A stretch of DNA of 64,000 bases. Origin: Pseudomonas sp. FP1742 (GTDB lineage Bacteria; Pseudomonadota; Gammaproteobacteria; Pseudomonadales; Pseudomonadaceae). How positions within the stretch are numbered: position 1 is the first letter of the stretch; the number at the start of each line of letters is the position of its first letter. The position numbers and the translations under genes are program-made. Shown here piece by piece: positions 45,743 through 54,234 of the stretch. The notes beneath the pieces are model-generated. The model ran no database searches. It saw only the letters and a program-made list of their open reading frames with translations, and was not told the origin of the DNA. The stretch covers positions 4,712,001 through 4,776,000 of the forward strand of contig NZ_CP117460.1 of assembly GCF_030687145.1 (NCBI RefSeq). The letters run 5' to 3'.

Positions 45743-46184
45743 GAGACGTTATCTTCCTCATCCTGACGATGTACCCGTCGAATTAACGTTGTTCAAACAT
45801 GAATGTATTTCGCGCCAAGAGCTGCACACTATCAGCCTCGGCGGCATGGCTTGCAATTACCACCGCGCGTGGCGACGGGGCACGGCACTGCAAGTGCGCA
45901 TGCCGACCCTGAGCACCACGGTCTGTTACCTGGGCTATGTGGCGTGGTGCCTGCGACGAAAACGCGGCTATCTGGTGGGGATCGCTTTCGTCGATGAACA
46001 GACGCTGTTTTGCGCACGGATGGGTGAGCAGGTCTGTCAGATCGAGCGTTACTGCCGTCAGCATGAACCCCAAAGCGAACAGCTGAACAATCAGACACTG
46101 GCCCTCGAATGGGTCCAGCAGCACGCCGACGAGTTCTCCCACGACACGGTTCGCAAGGCATTTGCACAGCCGATGGTGGGCTAG
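45741..46184 (+). CDS. PilZ-domain protein
   Basis: A 147-residue protein with a single PilZ-like domain (residues 1-90: MRRYLPHPDDVPVELTLFK ... TISLGGMACNYHRAW ... LGYVAWCLRRKRGYLVGIAF). PilZ proteins bind c-di-GMP by an RxxxR and a (D/N)xSxxG motif. Here the second motif appears as TISLGG, with Thr in place of Asp/Asn, and the N-terminal Arg pair is only partly matched, so binding may be weak or absent. The C-terminal 55 residues are helical and unique. Start ATG 45741 has AGGGAG nine bases upstream and overlaps the divergent start codon. Confidence 0.78.
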   Translation: MRRYLPHPDDVPVELTLFKHECISRQELHTISLGGMACNYHRAWRRGTALQVRMPTLSTTVCYLGYVAWCLRRKRGYLVGIAFVDEQTLFCARMGEQVCQIERYCRQHEPQSEQLNNQTLALEWVQQHADEFSHDTVRKAFAQPMVG

Positions 46185-46354
46185 GGGTGCTCCCGATCAG
46201 GGAAACTCATTGAGAATGGCCCCCAAACCGGTGTCTGCCCATTGTCGAGCCACGGTGTAACGCGCTAAGGTTCAGCTCCCCGACGCGCTTAATTTGCTGT
46301 GCTCCGCCGCGCGGGTTCGCTGGCGGCCGGCACCCGTGACCTGACGAGTAAACG

Positions 46355-47431
46355 ATGGCTGATTTACCGATCAACGACCTTAACGTCGCCTCCAACGAGA
46401 CCCTGATCACTCCCGATCAGCTCAAGCGTGATATCCCTCTGAGCGACGCTGCCCTGCGCACCGTCACCAAGGGTCGCGAAGTCATTCGCAACATTCTTGA
46501 TGGCACCGACCACCGCCTGTTCGTCGTGATCGGGCCGTGCTCGATCCATGACATCAAGGCTGCCCACGAATACGCCGAGCGCCTGAAGGTTCTCGCGGCA
46601 GAAGTGTCCGATACCCTGTATCTGGTCATGCGTGTGTATTTCGAGAAACCACGCACCACCGTCGGCTGGAAAGGCTTGATCAACGATCCGTACCTGGACG
46701 ACTCGTTCAAGATTCAGGATGGCTTGCACATCGGTCGCCAGTTGCTGCTGGACCTGGCCGAGATGGGTCTGCCGACCGCGACCGAAGCCCTCGACCCGAT
46801 CTCCCCGCAATACTTGCAGGACCTGATCAGCTGGTCGGCGATCGGCGCGCGCACCACCGAATCCCAGACGCACCGTGAAATGGCCTCTGGCCTGTCCTCG
46901 GCCGTCGGCTTCAAGAACGGCACCGATGGCGGCCTGACGGTGGCCATCAACGCCCTGCAATCGGTTTCCAGCCCGCACCGTTTCCTGGGCATCAACCAGG
47001 AAGGTGGCGTATCGATCGTCACCACCAAGGGCAACGCCTACGGTCACGTGGTGTTGCGCGGCGGTAACGGCAAGCCGAACTACGATTCGGTCAGCGTCGC
47101 CCTTTGCGAGCAAGCGCTGAACAAGGCGAAGATCAAGCCGAACATCATGGTCGATTGCAGCCACGCCAACTCCAACAAGGACCCGGCCCTGCAACCGCTG
47201 GTGATGGAGAACGTCGCCAACCAGATCCTCGAAGGCAACCAGTCGATCATCGGCCTGATGGTCGAAAGCCACCTGAACTGGGGCTGCCAGGCAATCCCCA
47301 AAGACCTCGCCGACCTGCAATACGGCGTGTCGATCACCGATGCCTGCATCGACTGGACCGCTACCGAAAACACCTTGCGCAGCATGCATGCCAAGCTCAA
47401 GGATGTGCTGCCCAAACGTAATCGCAGCTGA
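46355..47431 (+). CDS. Class I 3-deoxy-7-phosphoheptulonate (DAHP) synthase
   Basis: A 358-residue class I (AroFGH-type) DAHP synthase. Motifs: FVVIGPCSIHD, VMRVYFEKPRTTVGWKGLINDP, GARTTESQTHREMASGLS, FKNGTDGGLTVAINAL and MVDCSHANSNKDP, all typical. The N-terminal extension suggests feedback control by an aromatic amino acid, but whether tyrosine, phenylalanine or tryptophan cannot be read from sequence. It complements the class II enzyme at 31842. A strong terminator follows. Confidence 0.95.
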   Translation: MADLPINDLNVASNETLITPDQLKRDIPLSDAALRTVTKGREVIRNILDGTDHRLFVVIGPCSIHDIKAAHEYAERLKVLAAEVSDTLYLVMRVYFEKPRTTVGWKGLINDPYLDDSFKIQDGLHIGRQLLLDLAEMGLPTATEALDPISPQYLQDLISWSAIGARTTESQTHREMASGLSSAVGFKNGTDGGLTVAINALQSVSSPHRFLGINQEGGVSIVTTKGNAYGHVVLRGGNGKPNYDSVSVALCEQALNKAKIKPNIMVDCSHANSNKDPALQPLVMENVANQILEGNQSIIGLMVESHLNWGCQAIPKDLADLQYGVSITDACIDWTATENTLRSMHAKLKDVLPKRNRS

Positions 47432-47442
47432 TCGCTGTTTCA

Positions 47443-47487
47443 CGCATAAAAAAACGCCAGGCTTAAACCTGGCGTTTTTTTTATGCG
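47443..47487. terminator. Long bidirectional terminator after class I DAHP synthase
   Basis: CGCATAAAAAAACGCCAGG and its complement around the loop CTTAAA give a stem of up to 18-19 base pairs, with an A run and a T run inside the arms. It serves the convergent DAHP synthase and acetyltransferase genes. Confidence 0.95.
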
Positions 47488-47497
47488 TTCGCTTTGT

Positions 47498-47779
47498 TCA
47501 CAGCTTGGCGGCATGCCGCTGGTGACGCTCCATGTAGCGCTCCACGTAGGAACACGATGGAATGACCGTGTAGCCCATTTCCTCGGCGTATTGCAGTGCC
47601 TGCTCGGTCAACGCCGCCGCGATGCCGCGACCACGCAGCGCGTTGGGCACAAAGGTACGATAAATATCCAGGGTCTGTTTCCCCAGATCCATATAGGTCA
47701 GGTAGGCACGATAACCGTCCACAGTGGTCTCGAACTGATGACCAGCCTGGTCATGGTGGATGGACAACGCCTCGCTCAT
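47498..47779 (-). CDS. Small GNAT-type N-acetyltransferase (YjdJ-like)
   Basis: A 93-residue protein of the short GNAT group (PF14542), which would transfer an acetyl group from acetyl-CoA. Seen: YRTFVPNALRGRGIAAALTEQAL with the acetyl-CoA R/QxxGxG/A loop (RGRGIA) and the C-terminal IPSCSYVERYMERHQ, a family signature with a conserved Cys. Substrate unknown. I choose ATG 47779 because GAGGAG lies just upstream. It is convergent with the DAHP synthase gene, as in P. aeruginosa (from memory). Confidence 0.9.
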   Translation of the reverse strand: MSEALSIHHDQAGHQFETTVDGYRAYLTYMDLGKQTLDIYRTFVPNALRGRGIAAALTEQALQYAEEMGYTVIPSCSYVERYMERHQRHAAKL

Positions 47780-48047
47780 CACTACTCCTCGCGGGTCTTT
47801 AATTCTGACCCCTACCTTACCGATGTTTTTCCGGCGAAGGAACATCTACGCCACCCCGTGCCTGAATGGACACCGAGAGAGCAACACCAATCTCACGCAA
47901 CCGAGCACGTATCAAATAGTAGGCACCATTGGCAGAAATGCTCAAGGGACGCTCGTCATACTGGCTGGCGGGTGTTGCCTGGGGTAATGCAGGGACGGCC
48001 CGGCCGGGATCTTCCCGGGGCCAGACCTGAACATTGCCGGATATTGA

Positions 48048-48077
48048 GACTTAAGACGAGCGCGCTTTGTTTAAGTC
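48048..48077. promoter_or_regulatory. Inverted repeat GACTTAA-N16-TTAAGTC
   Basis: Perfect seven-base arms separated by 16 bases, in the gap before oprI and about 270 bases from its promoter. It could be a distant operator or part of a transcript hairpin; no nearby gene explains it. Confidence 0.4.
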
Positions 48078-48315
48078 ACCTCAACATGGATAAAGATATG
48101 AGAGCCGCTGCTCAAAATCCGAACAAAAGTGTGGACGATTCCATCTAGACAGACTTTAGTCGCGACTGAAAAACAGCTGCCGACACCGGGAACTTTTCCC
48201 CGGCGGATCGCTCAGTTCGGGCCTCGCAGCTGGATATTTTTTATACAATGCAGTTAAAAGTTGCTCGAAAAAGAATCAACGCCTACAATTTTTTTTGCTT
48301 CTTGCGCTACGTCAG

Positions 48316-48343
48316 TTTACTTACTACAAGTAATGGGTAGTAT
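48316..48343 (+). promoter_or_regulatory. oprI promoter
   Basis: TTTACT (48316-48321) and TAGTAT (48338-48343) are 16 bases apart, about 68 bases before the oprI ATG. The -35 overlaps a palindrome TTACTT-ACTAC-AAGTAA (48317-48333). Confidence 0.5.
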
Positions 48344-48410
48344 GTACGCCGGCTATTTCCTCACTCTGAGGAGACAGCTACTTAATAGAAAGTCCTTGAA
48401 GGGGAACACG

Positions 48411-48662
48411 ATGAACAACGTTCTGAAATTCTCTGCTCTGGCTCTGGCCGCAGTTCTGGCTACCGGTTGCAGCAGCGTATCGAAAGAAACCGAAGCACGT
48501 CTGACTGCTACTGAAGACGCAGCAGCTCGCTCCCAAGCTCGTGCAGACGAAGCTTACCGTAAAGCTGATGAAGCTCTGGCTGCTGCTCAAAAAGCACAAC
48601 AGACTGCTGACGAAGCTAACGAGCGTGCTCTGCGCATGCTGGAAAAAGCTAGCCGCAAGTAA
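48411..48662 (+). CDS. oprI: Major outer-membrane lipoprotein OprI
   Basis: An 83-residue murein-type lipoprotein. The signal peptide ends in the lipobox LATGC (Cys20), followed by a long Ala-rich heptad coiled coil ([35 protein letters not shown]) and a C-terminal Lys for attachment. This is the Pseudomonas OprI. Codon use is strongly skewed to frequent codons (GCT, CGT, CTG, GAA), as expected for one of the most abundant proteins. A strong AAGGGGAA ribosome site and terminator frame it. Confidence 0.97.
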   Translation: MNNVLKFSALALAAVLATGCSSVSKETEARLTATEDAAARSQARADEAYRKADEALAAAQKAQQTADEANERALRMLEKASRK

Positions 48663-48683
48663 TAATCCCTCGGGATTGTTATC

Positions 48684-48715
48684 AAGCCGACCCATTTTTT
48701 GGGTCGGCTTTTTTA
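48684..48715 (+). terminator. Terminator after oprI
   Basis: Stem AAGCCGACCC / GGGTCGGCTT with a seven-base loop (ATTTTTT), followed by TTTTA. A small hairpin at 48664-48677 precedes it. Confidence 0.93.
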
Positions 48716-48742
48716 TTGCCTGGGATTTGTGCAGGCCATAAA

Positions 48743-48775
48743 AAACCCGCCGATGTGGCCTGCATCGGCGGGTTT
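48743..48775 (-). terminator. Terminator of the L,D-transpeptidase gene
   Basis: Stem AAACCCGCCGATG / CATCGGCGGGTTT with a seven-base loop; on the minus strand the T run (complement of AAAAA at 48741-48745) follows. It lies 14 bases after the minus-strand stop codon. Confidence 0.88.
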
Positions 48776-48788
48776 CTTTAACAACGCG

Positions 48789-49760
48789 TTACTGTTGCAG
48801 GTCGATCGGCGTACTCGAGACCATCGGGGCCGACGCATTCGGCACGGCGATTTCCACCGGCAGACCATCTTCAGCGGCGACCACGTCGCGCACCACATCC
48901 CAGTCCATGCGCAAGTTGTTGGTGATGTCCTCACGCTTGAGCATCGCATTGATCACTGCGGTGTGCTTATCGACCACCGAAGGGTTGCCCTTGTCGTCCA
49001 GCGGGGTGTGCGCTTCCAGATAAACCTTGCCGCCACTGAGACCGAACTTGTACGGATCGTTGAGGATGCGCACCGACGTCCCTACCGGCACCATGCTCGC
49101 CATTTCCAGCACGTTGTTGTTGAACATGCGGAAACAACCGTGGCTGGTGCGCATGCCAATGCCGAACTTCTTGTTCGAACCGTGGATCAGGTAGCCCGGA
49201 GTGCCCAGGGTGAATTTGAACGGCCCCAGCGGGTTATCCGGGCCGGCCGGCACTACGTTCGGTAGCGGATCGCCATCGGCGGCGTGCTCGGCCTTGATCG
49301 AGGCTGGAGGGGTCCAGGTCGGGTTCGGCGTCTTGGCGACGATGCTGGTGTGGGCAATCGGCGAACCCCAGCCTTCACGGCCAATACCCAGCGGGAAGGT
49401 GTACACCACGTTCCGGCCTTTCGGGTAGTAGTAGAGGCGGTATTCAGCCAGGTTGATGACGATGCCTTCACGGGGGCCCGGCGGCAGGATGAAGCGCGTC
49501 GGCAGGACGATTTCGGTACCTGCGCCCGGCAGCCATGGATCGACGCCCGGGTTGGCCGCGACCATTTCCAGATAGCCCAGATCGTAGGTGGTGCCAAGGT
49601 CGGCGAAGGTGTCTTCGTATTTGGCCTTGATCACCTGCACTTGGCCGACGATGTCTTCACCGGGTGGTGGCAGGGGCAACTCCAATGCTGCAACGGGACC
49701 CGCCACGCAGAGCGCAGCAAGAGACAGGCAGCGGGTGACGGCGGGAAAGCGCGGCAACAT
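48789..49760 (-). CDS. L,D-transpeptidase (YkuD domain)
   Basis: A 323-residue periplasmic L,D-transpeptidase. Signal peptide (about 1-25), a LysM-like segment (YEDTFADLGTTYDLGYLEMVAANPGVDPWLPGAGTEIVLP, about 48-85), then the catalytic YkuD domain with HGSNKKFGIGMRTSHGCFRM, where Cys is the nucleophile. Enzymes of this group attach lipoproteins such as Lpp to peptidoglycan or make 3-3 crosslinks; with oprI next door it is a good candidate for OprI anchoring (inference). I choose ATG 49760 with AAGGA eight bases upstream. Confidence 0.94.
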   Translation of the reverse strand: MLPRFPAVTRCLSLAALCVAGPVAALELPLPPPGEDIVGQVQVIKAKYEDTFADLGTTYDLGYLEMVAANPGVDPWLPGAGTEIVLPTRFILPPGPREGIVINLAEYRLYYYPKGRNVVYTFPLGIGREGWGSPIAHTSIVAKTPNPTWTPPASIKAEHAADGDPLPNVVPAGPDNPLGPFKFTLGTPGYLIHGSNKKFGIGMRTSHGCFRMFNNNVLEMASMVPVGTSVRILNDPYKFGLSGGKVYLEAHTPLDDKGNPSVVDKHTAVINAMLKREDITNNLRMDWDVVRDVVAAEDGLPVEIAVPNASAPMVSSTPIDLQQ

Positions 49761-49920
49761 CCGGAAAATCCTTCGCATGATCGACAAGGGTATAAAAACC
49801 CGATTGTACACCGCCGCCTGTTATTTCGGGGAGGTCGAGAAGCGGTTGGCGATGCAAGGCACTTGGGCCGGGATTTCTCACAAAGGGTTCTTGTCCACAC
49901 CTTGAGGTGCCTGGGAGGTT

Positions 49921-50018
49921 GCTTTCGCGAGCAAGCCCGCTCCCACACTGGATCCTTGGTGACCACAAATAGTGTGCTCACAGAAAGTCCAATGTGGGAG
50001 CGGGCTTGCTCGCGAAGG
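49921..50018. repeat. REP pair 5 (inverted)
   Basis: Copies at 49921-49947 (GCTTTCGCGAGCAAGCCCGC) and 49993-50018, both with intact cores, in the gap between the L,D-transpeptidase and small CxxC genes, which point the same way. Confidence 0.92.
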
Positions 50019-50022
50019 GGCC

Positions 50023-50316
50023 CTAAAGCTCGAACCGCAACTCAGGCCAGATCGGCGAGGTGCCGCGCTTTTGCGACTCCAGGATGGCCCGGCACAGCGA
50101 GCACAGGCGCTGGTCCTGGAACACTCTACGGTCGACACTCGACCAGCGCGGTTGTGCCGGCAACAAGCTGCCGCACAGGGTTCGGTCCGCCGAGCCGCCC
50201 AACTCCAGCTGACGGGTCACCAGATGCACCCGCACTTCCTGGCAGGCGAACAGATCCAGCTGTTCGTCAGGCTCGATCAGTTGATAGGCAAAAAGGGACC
50301 AGGCAGGACGCGGCAT
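50023..50316 (-). CDS. Uncharacterised 97-residue protein with C-terminal CxxC
   Basis: I do not recognise a named family. Seen: a Leu/Glu-rich middle (LIEPDEQLDLFACQEVRVHL), and near the C-terminus a CSLCRAILES segment with two Cys in a CxxC pair (residues 78-81). That could bind zinc or be redox active; there are only four Cys in all, one unpaired in FACQE. No signal peptide or membrane helix. Start ATG 50316 has GGAG six bases upstream. It is followed by tesA on the same strand; P. aeruginosa has a hypothetical gene at the same place (from memory). Confidence 0.72.
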   Translation of the reverse strand: MPRPAWSLFAYQLIEPDEQLDLFACQEVRVHLVTRQLELGGSADRTLCGSLLPAQPRWSSVDRRVFQDQRLCSLCRAILESQKRGTSPIWPELRFEL

Positions 50317-50372
50317 CGGGGGCTCCAAATCGGGGGCGCCACCTTAGCCGAAACACCGCCGCTAGAAAAGCG

Positions 50373-50978
50373 TCAAAGCAGCGGTTTCAGTGTCGGCCAG
50401 ACATTTTCCAGCAACTTGTCCTGAGCCGCCGCAGCCGGGTGCAGGCCGTCGCTTTGCATCAGCTCTGGATGACCGCCCACGCCGTCGAGAAAAAACGGCA
50501 CCAGCGGGATCCTTTTCTCGCTGGCTACCTTGGTGTAAGCCTCGGCAAAGGCCTGGGTGTAACGCACGCCGTAGTTGGGTGGCAGTTGCATGCCCAGCAG
50601 CAATACCTTGGCACCACTGGCGCGGGAGCTGTCGATCATTGACGCAAGATTTTGTTGCAATTGTGTTGGCAGCATTCCGCGCAGCCCATCGTTGCCCCCC
50701 AACTCAAGGATAACCAGTTCCGGCTTATGCTCTGCAAGCAGCGCCGGCAGGCGCGCCCGGCCTCCCGCGCTGGTATCGCCACTGATGGATGCATTGACCA
50801 CCTTGTCGTCGAAACCTTCGTGCTTGAGCCGTTGCTCGAGCAATGACACCCACCCCAAGCGGGTATCCAGGCCGAAACCGGCGCTGATACTATCGCCAAC
50901 GATCAGGACTGTACCCGCCGCTGCGTTCTGGGCCATGCACATCAAGGCCAGGCCAGCACTCAAAAACCACACACGCAT
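50373..50978 (-). CDS. tesA: Arylesterase/lysophospholipase TesA
   Basis: A 201-residue periplasmic SGNH hydrolase that acts on acyl-CoA, lysophospholipid and aryl esters. A signal peptide (residues 1-21, MRVWFLSAGLALMCMAQNAAAG) is followed by VLIVGDSISAG (block I, catalytic Ser), the Gly in SGD, GGNDGLRG (block III) and SDGLHP (block V, Asp and His). I choose ATG 50978 because GGAG sits six bases upstream. It is divergent from the ABC ATPase gene by ten bases. Confidence 0.94.
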   Translation of the reverse strand: MRVWFLSAGLALMCMAQNAAAGTVLIVGDSISAGFGLDTRLGWVSLLEQRLKHEGFDDKVVNASISGDTSAGGRARLPALLAEHKPELVILELGGNDGLRGMLPTQLQQNLASMIDSSRASGAKVLLLGMQLPPNYGVRYTQAFAEAYTKVASEKRIPLVPFFLDGVGGHPELMQSDGLHPAAAAQDKLLENVWPTLKPLL

Positions 50979-50988
50979 CGGATTCTCC

Positions 50989-51672
50989 ATGGGCGCAAGC
51001 ATTCTCACCGCGAAGAACCTCAGCAAAGTGGTTCCCAGCGCGGAAGGTGAACTGACTATCCTGCACGAACTCAGCCTGGAACTGAACAAGGGCGACAGCC
51101 TGGCCATCGTCGGCGCCTCCGGTTCCGGCAAATCCACCCTCCTCGGCCTGCTTGCCGGCCTCGACCTGCCGAGCAGCGGCGAAGTCACTCTCGCCGGGCA
51201 AGGCCTGAGCACTCTCGACGAAGACCAGCGCGCGCGCATTCGCGCCGAGCACGTGGGGTTTGTCTTCCAGTCCTTTCAACTGCTCGACAGCCTCAACGCC
51301 CTGGAAAACGTCATGCTGCCGCTGGAGCTCGATGGGCGTAAAGACGCCCGCGAGCGCGCCACCGAATTGCTGCAGCGCGTTGGCCTGGGTCAACGCCTGA
51401 CCCACTCGCCGCGTCAACTCTCCGGTGGCGAGCAACAGCGCGTGGCGATTGCCCGGGCGTTCGCCGCCGAGCCCGACGTGTTGTTCGCCGATGAACCGAC
51501 CGGCAACCTCGACAGCCACACCGGCGAGCGCATCAGCGATCTGCTGTTCGAACTCAACAAGGAGCGCGGCACGACCCTGGTGCTGGTGACCCACGACGAA
51601 CGCCTGGCACATCGCTGCCGGCGCCTGATCCGCCTTGAAGCCGGCCTGCTGGTCGCCCCTCTGGAGCCTTGA
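50989..51672 (+). CDS. ABC transporter ATP-binding protein (YbbA-like)
   Basis: A 227-residue ABC ATPase of the MacB/LolD/YbbA group. Walker [16 protein letters not shown]-loop VFQSFQLL, signature [14 protein letters not shown], Walker [14 protein letters not shown] and H-loop VTHDERL are all intact. It overlaps the downstream permease by three bases (TGATG). The pair, without a membrane-fusion protein, is the YbbA-YbbP arrangement found beside tesA in many proteobacteria; substrate unknown. ATG 50989 is only ten bases from the divergent tesA start. Confidence 0.92.
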   Translation: MGASILTAKNLSKVVPSAEGELTILHELSLELNKGDSLAIVGASGSGKSTLLGLLAGLDLPSSGEVTLAGQGLSTLDEDQRARIRAEHVGFVFQSFQLLDSLNALENVMLPLELDGRKDARERATELLQRVGLGQRLTHSPRQLSGGEQQRVAIARAFAAEPDVLFADEPTGNLDSHTGERISDLLFELNKERGTTLVLVTHDERLAHRCRRLIRLEAGLLVAPLEP

Positions 51673-54176
51673 TGGCACGCCTGCCGCTGTTGCGCCTGTT
51701 CAGCCTCGCCCTCCGTCAACTGCTGCGCGATGCCCGCGCCGGTGAGTTGCGCGTGTTGTTCTTCGCCTTGCTGGTGGCCGTGGCGGCGAGTACCGCCATC
51801 GGTTACTTCGGTGCCCGCCTGAACGGCGCCATGATGCTGCGCGCCACCGAGTTTCTCGGCGCCGACCTGGTGCTCGAAGGCAGTTCGCCGGCGCGGCCGG
51901 AACAGATCAACAGTGGCACCGAACTGGGTCTCGAACACGCTCAGGTGGTGGAGTTTTCCAGTGTCATTGCCACCGACAACGGTATTCAGCTGTCCAGCAT
52001 CAAAGCCGCCGATGACGTCTACCCGTTGCGCGGCGAACTGAAAAGCGCCCCCGCGCCGTTCGCGCAAGAAGCACCCGGTGGCGGTCCGAAACCCGGCGAA
52101 GCCTGGGTTGAAGCGCGACTGCTGACTGCGCTGGACTTGAAGATCGGCGACAGCATCGATGTCGGCATGAAAACCCTGAAACTGGCGCGGGTGCTGACCT
52201 ACGAACCGGATCGCGCCGGCAACTTCTACAGCCTGACGCCACGGGTGCTGATCAATCTCAGCGACCTCGAGGCGACCGGCGTGGTGCAACCCGGCAGCCG
52301 GGTCAGCTACCGCGAGCTCTGGCGCGGCAACACCCAGGCGTTGGAGATCTATCGTCAACTGATCAAGCCGGGCCTGGCAGCCAACCAGCGCATCCAGGAT
52401 GCTCGCGATGGTAATCGGCAGATCGGCGGTGCCCTGGGCAAGGCCGAACGTTACTTGAACATGGCCAGCCTGGTGGCGGTGCTGCTGTCCGGCGTGGCGG
52501 TGGCGCTGTCGGCGACACGCTTCGCCACCCGCCGATTCGATGCCAGTGCGTTGCTGCGCTGCCTGGGTCTGTCCCGTCGGGAAACCATGGTGTTGTTCAG
52601 TCTGCAACTGACCGTACTCGGGCTGCTTGCCAGCATCAGCGGTGCCCTGCTCGGATGGCTGGCACAGCTCGGGCTGTTTGCGCTGCTGCATGATTTACTG
52701 CCGACCGATGTTCCACCGGGAGGCCTGTTGCCGGCCATTGCGGGGATCGGCACCGGGCTGGTGGCGCTCGCCGGCTTCGCCCTGCCGCCGCTGGCTGCCT
52801 TGGGTCGGGTACCGCCGCTGCGGGTATTGCGCCGGGACCTGCTACCGATTCCGTCCAGCACCTGGATGATCTATGGCGCGGCGCTGGGTGCCCTCGGCCT
52901 GATCATGTGGCGCCTGAGCCTGGACCTGTTGCTGACCTTCGCCCTGCTCGGCGGCGGCGTGATCGCGGCGCTGGTGCTGGGTGGCTTGCTGTTGCTGCTG
53001 CTCAAGAGCCTGCGCCGGATGCTGGCGCGTGCCTCATTGCCATGGCGTCTCGGGTTGGGTCAGCTGCTGCGCCATCCGCTGGCGGCGGCGGGTCAATCCC
53101 TGGCCTTCGGCTTGATTCTGCTGTCGATGGCATTGATCGCTTTGCTGCGCGGCGAGTTGCTCGACACCTGGCAAAACCAGTTGCCGAAAAACGCTCCGAA
53201 CTATTTCGCCCTGAACATTCTGCCGGCGGACAAACAGGCCTTTAGTGATCGCTTGATGGAGTTGTCGGCGCAATCGGCGCCGCTGTACCCGGTGGTGCCG
53301 GGACGGCTGATCAGTATCAATGGCGAACCGGTGCAGCAAATCGTCAGCAAGGACTCGGCCGGTGACCGAGCCATTCAACGCGACCTGAGCCTGACCTGGG
53401 CTGCGGACCTGCCGGCGGGCAACAAGCTCACCGCCGGCAACTGGTGGGATCAGCAACCGGCGGATGAAGTACCCGGTGTTTCGGTGGAAGGTAAAGTCGC
53501 CGAAAGCCTCAAGCTCAAGCTTGGCGATCACATGGTGTTTAGCGTTGGCGGGGTCAATCGGGAGGCGAAGGTCACCAGCCTGCGGGAGATCAACTGGGAC
53601 AACTTCCAGCCAAACTTTTTCATGATCTTCCAGCCCGGCACCTTGAAAGACTTACCGGCGACCTACCTCACCAGTTTCTATCTGGCGCCCGGTCACGATC
53701 AGCAGATCGTCGACTTGTCCCGCAGCTTTCCGGCGGTGACCATTCTGCAGGTCGAAGCATTGCTGGAACAATTGCGCAGCATCCTCGCGCAAGTGACTCT
53801 GGCGGTCGAGTACGTGCTGTTGTTCGTGTTGGCGGCGGGGATGGCGGTGTTGTTTTCCGGCTTGCAGGCAACCCTCGATGAACGTATTCGCCAAGGCGCA
53901 TTGCTGCGCGCGCTGGGCGCCGAGCGGCAGTTGCTGGTCAGAGCCCGGCGCATCGAGTTCGGTTTGCTCGGCGCGGTCAGCGGGCTGTTGGCGGCTCTGG
54001 GTTCGGAACTGGTGAGCCTGGTGCTCTACCGTTATGCCTTCGACCTGCCCTGGCATCCGCATCCATGGCTGCTGGTGTTGCCGCTGATCGGCGCCGTGCT
54101 GATCGGCGGTGCCGGTGTGTTCGGCACGCGCCGCGCCTTGAACGCCAGCCCGCTGACAGTCTTGCGCGAGGGTTGA
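51672..54176 (+). CDS. ABC transporter permease (YbbP-like, FtsX/MacB type)
   Basis: An 834-residue permease with a double set of FtsX-like transmembrane domains. N-terminal helix (residues 18-45, [19 protein letters not shown]), a large periplasmic region, four-helix blocks at about 260-480 and 690-825, and a second periplasmic domain (about 500-680). This size matches the YbbP family, thought to extract lipophilic molecules from the inner membrane. ATG 51672 overlaps the ATPase stop. It forms an operon with the ATPase. Confidence 0.92.
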   Translation: MARLPLLRLFSLALRQLLRDARAGELRVLFFALLVAVAASTAIGYFGARLNGAMMLRATEFLGADLVLEGSSPARPEQINSGTELGLEHAQVVEFSSVIATDNGIQLSSIKAADDVYPLRGELKSAPAPFAQEAPGGGPKPGEAWVEARLLTALDLKIGDSIDVGMKTLKLARVLTYEPDRAGNFYSLTPRVLINLSDLEATGVVQPGSRVSYRELWRGNTQALEIYRQLIKPGLAANQRIQDARDGNRQIGGALGKAERYLNMASLVAVLLSGVAVALSATRFATRRFDASALLRCLGLSRRETMVLFSLQLTVLGLLASISGALLGWLAQLGLFALLHDLLPTDVPPGGLLPAIAGIGTGLVALAGFALPPLAALGRVPPLRVLRRDLLPIPSSTWMIYGAALGALGLIMWRLSLDLLLTFALLGGGVIAALVLGGLLLLLLKSLRRMLARASLPWRLGLGQLLRHPLAAAGQSLAFGLILLSMALIALLRGELLDTWQNQLPKNAPNYFALNILPADKQAFSDRLMELSAQSAPLYPVVPGRLISINGEPVQQIVSKDSAGDRAIQRDLSLTWAADLPAGNKLTAGNWWDQQPADEVPGVSVEGKVAESLKLKLGDHMVFSVGGVNREAKVTSLREINWDNFQPNFFMIFQPGTLKDLPATYLTSFYLAPGHDQQIVDLSRSFPAVTILQVEALLEQLRSILAQVTLAVEYVLLFVLAAGMAVLFSGLQATLDERIRQGALLRALGAERQLLVRARRIEFGLLGAVSGLLAALGSELVSLVLYRYAFDLPWHPHPWLLVLPLIGAVLIGGAGVFGTRRALNASPLTVLREG

Positions 54177-54234
54177 TAAACTCAAGCACACTTGTTTAAA
54201 AACTGATTCAAGAACTCAACCACAAGAAGTCGCC

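Larger units (their letters stand above)
47780..48410. other. 630-base region before oprI
   Basis: The largest gap of the window. From left to right: the acetyltransferase promoter; a minus-strand frame open from about 48046 to 47817 that reads protein-like (ERPLSISANGAYYLIRARLR) but lacks a good start; an inverted repeat GACTTAA...TTAAGTC (48048-48077); a 20-codon frame at 48086-48148 without a ribosome site; and the oprI promoter from 48316. No RNA gene is recognised, although a small RNA could hide here. Confidence 0.55.

Noticed and set aside
48086..48148. 20-codon frame MDKDMRAAAQNPNKSVDDSI
   Set aside because: No Shine-Dalgarno sequence and no sign of conservation visible here; too short to call.
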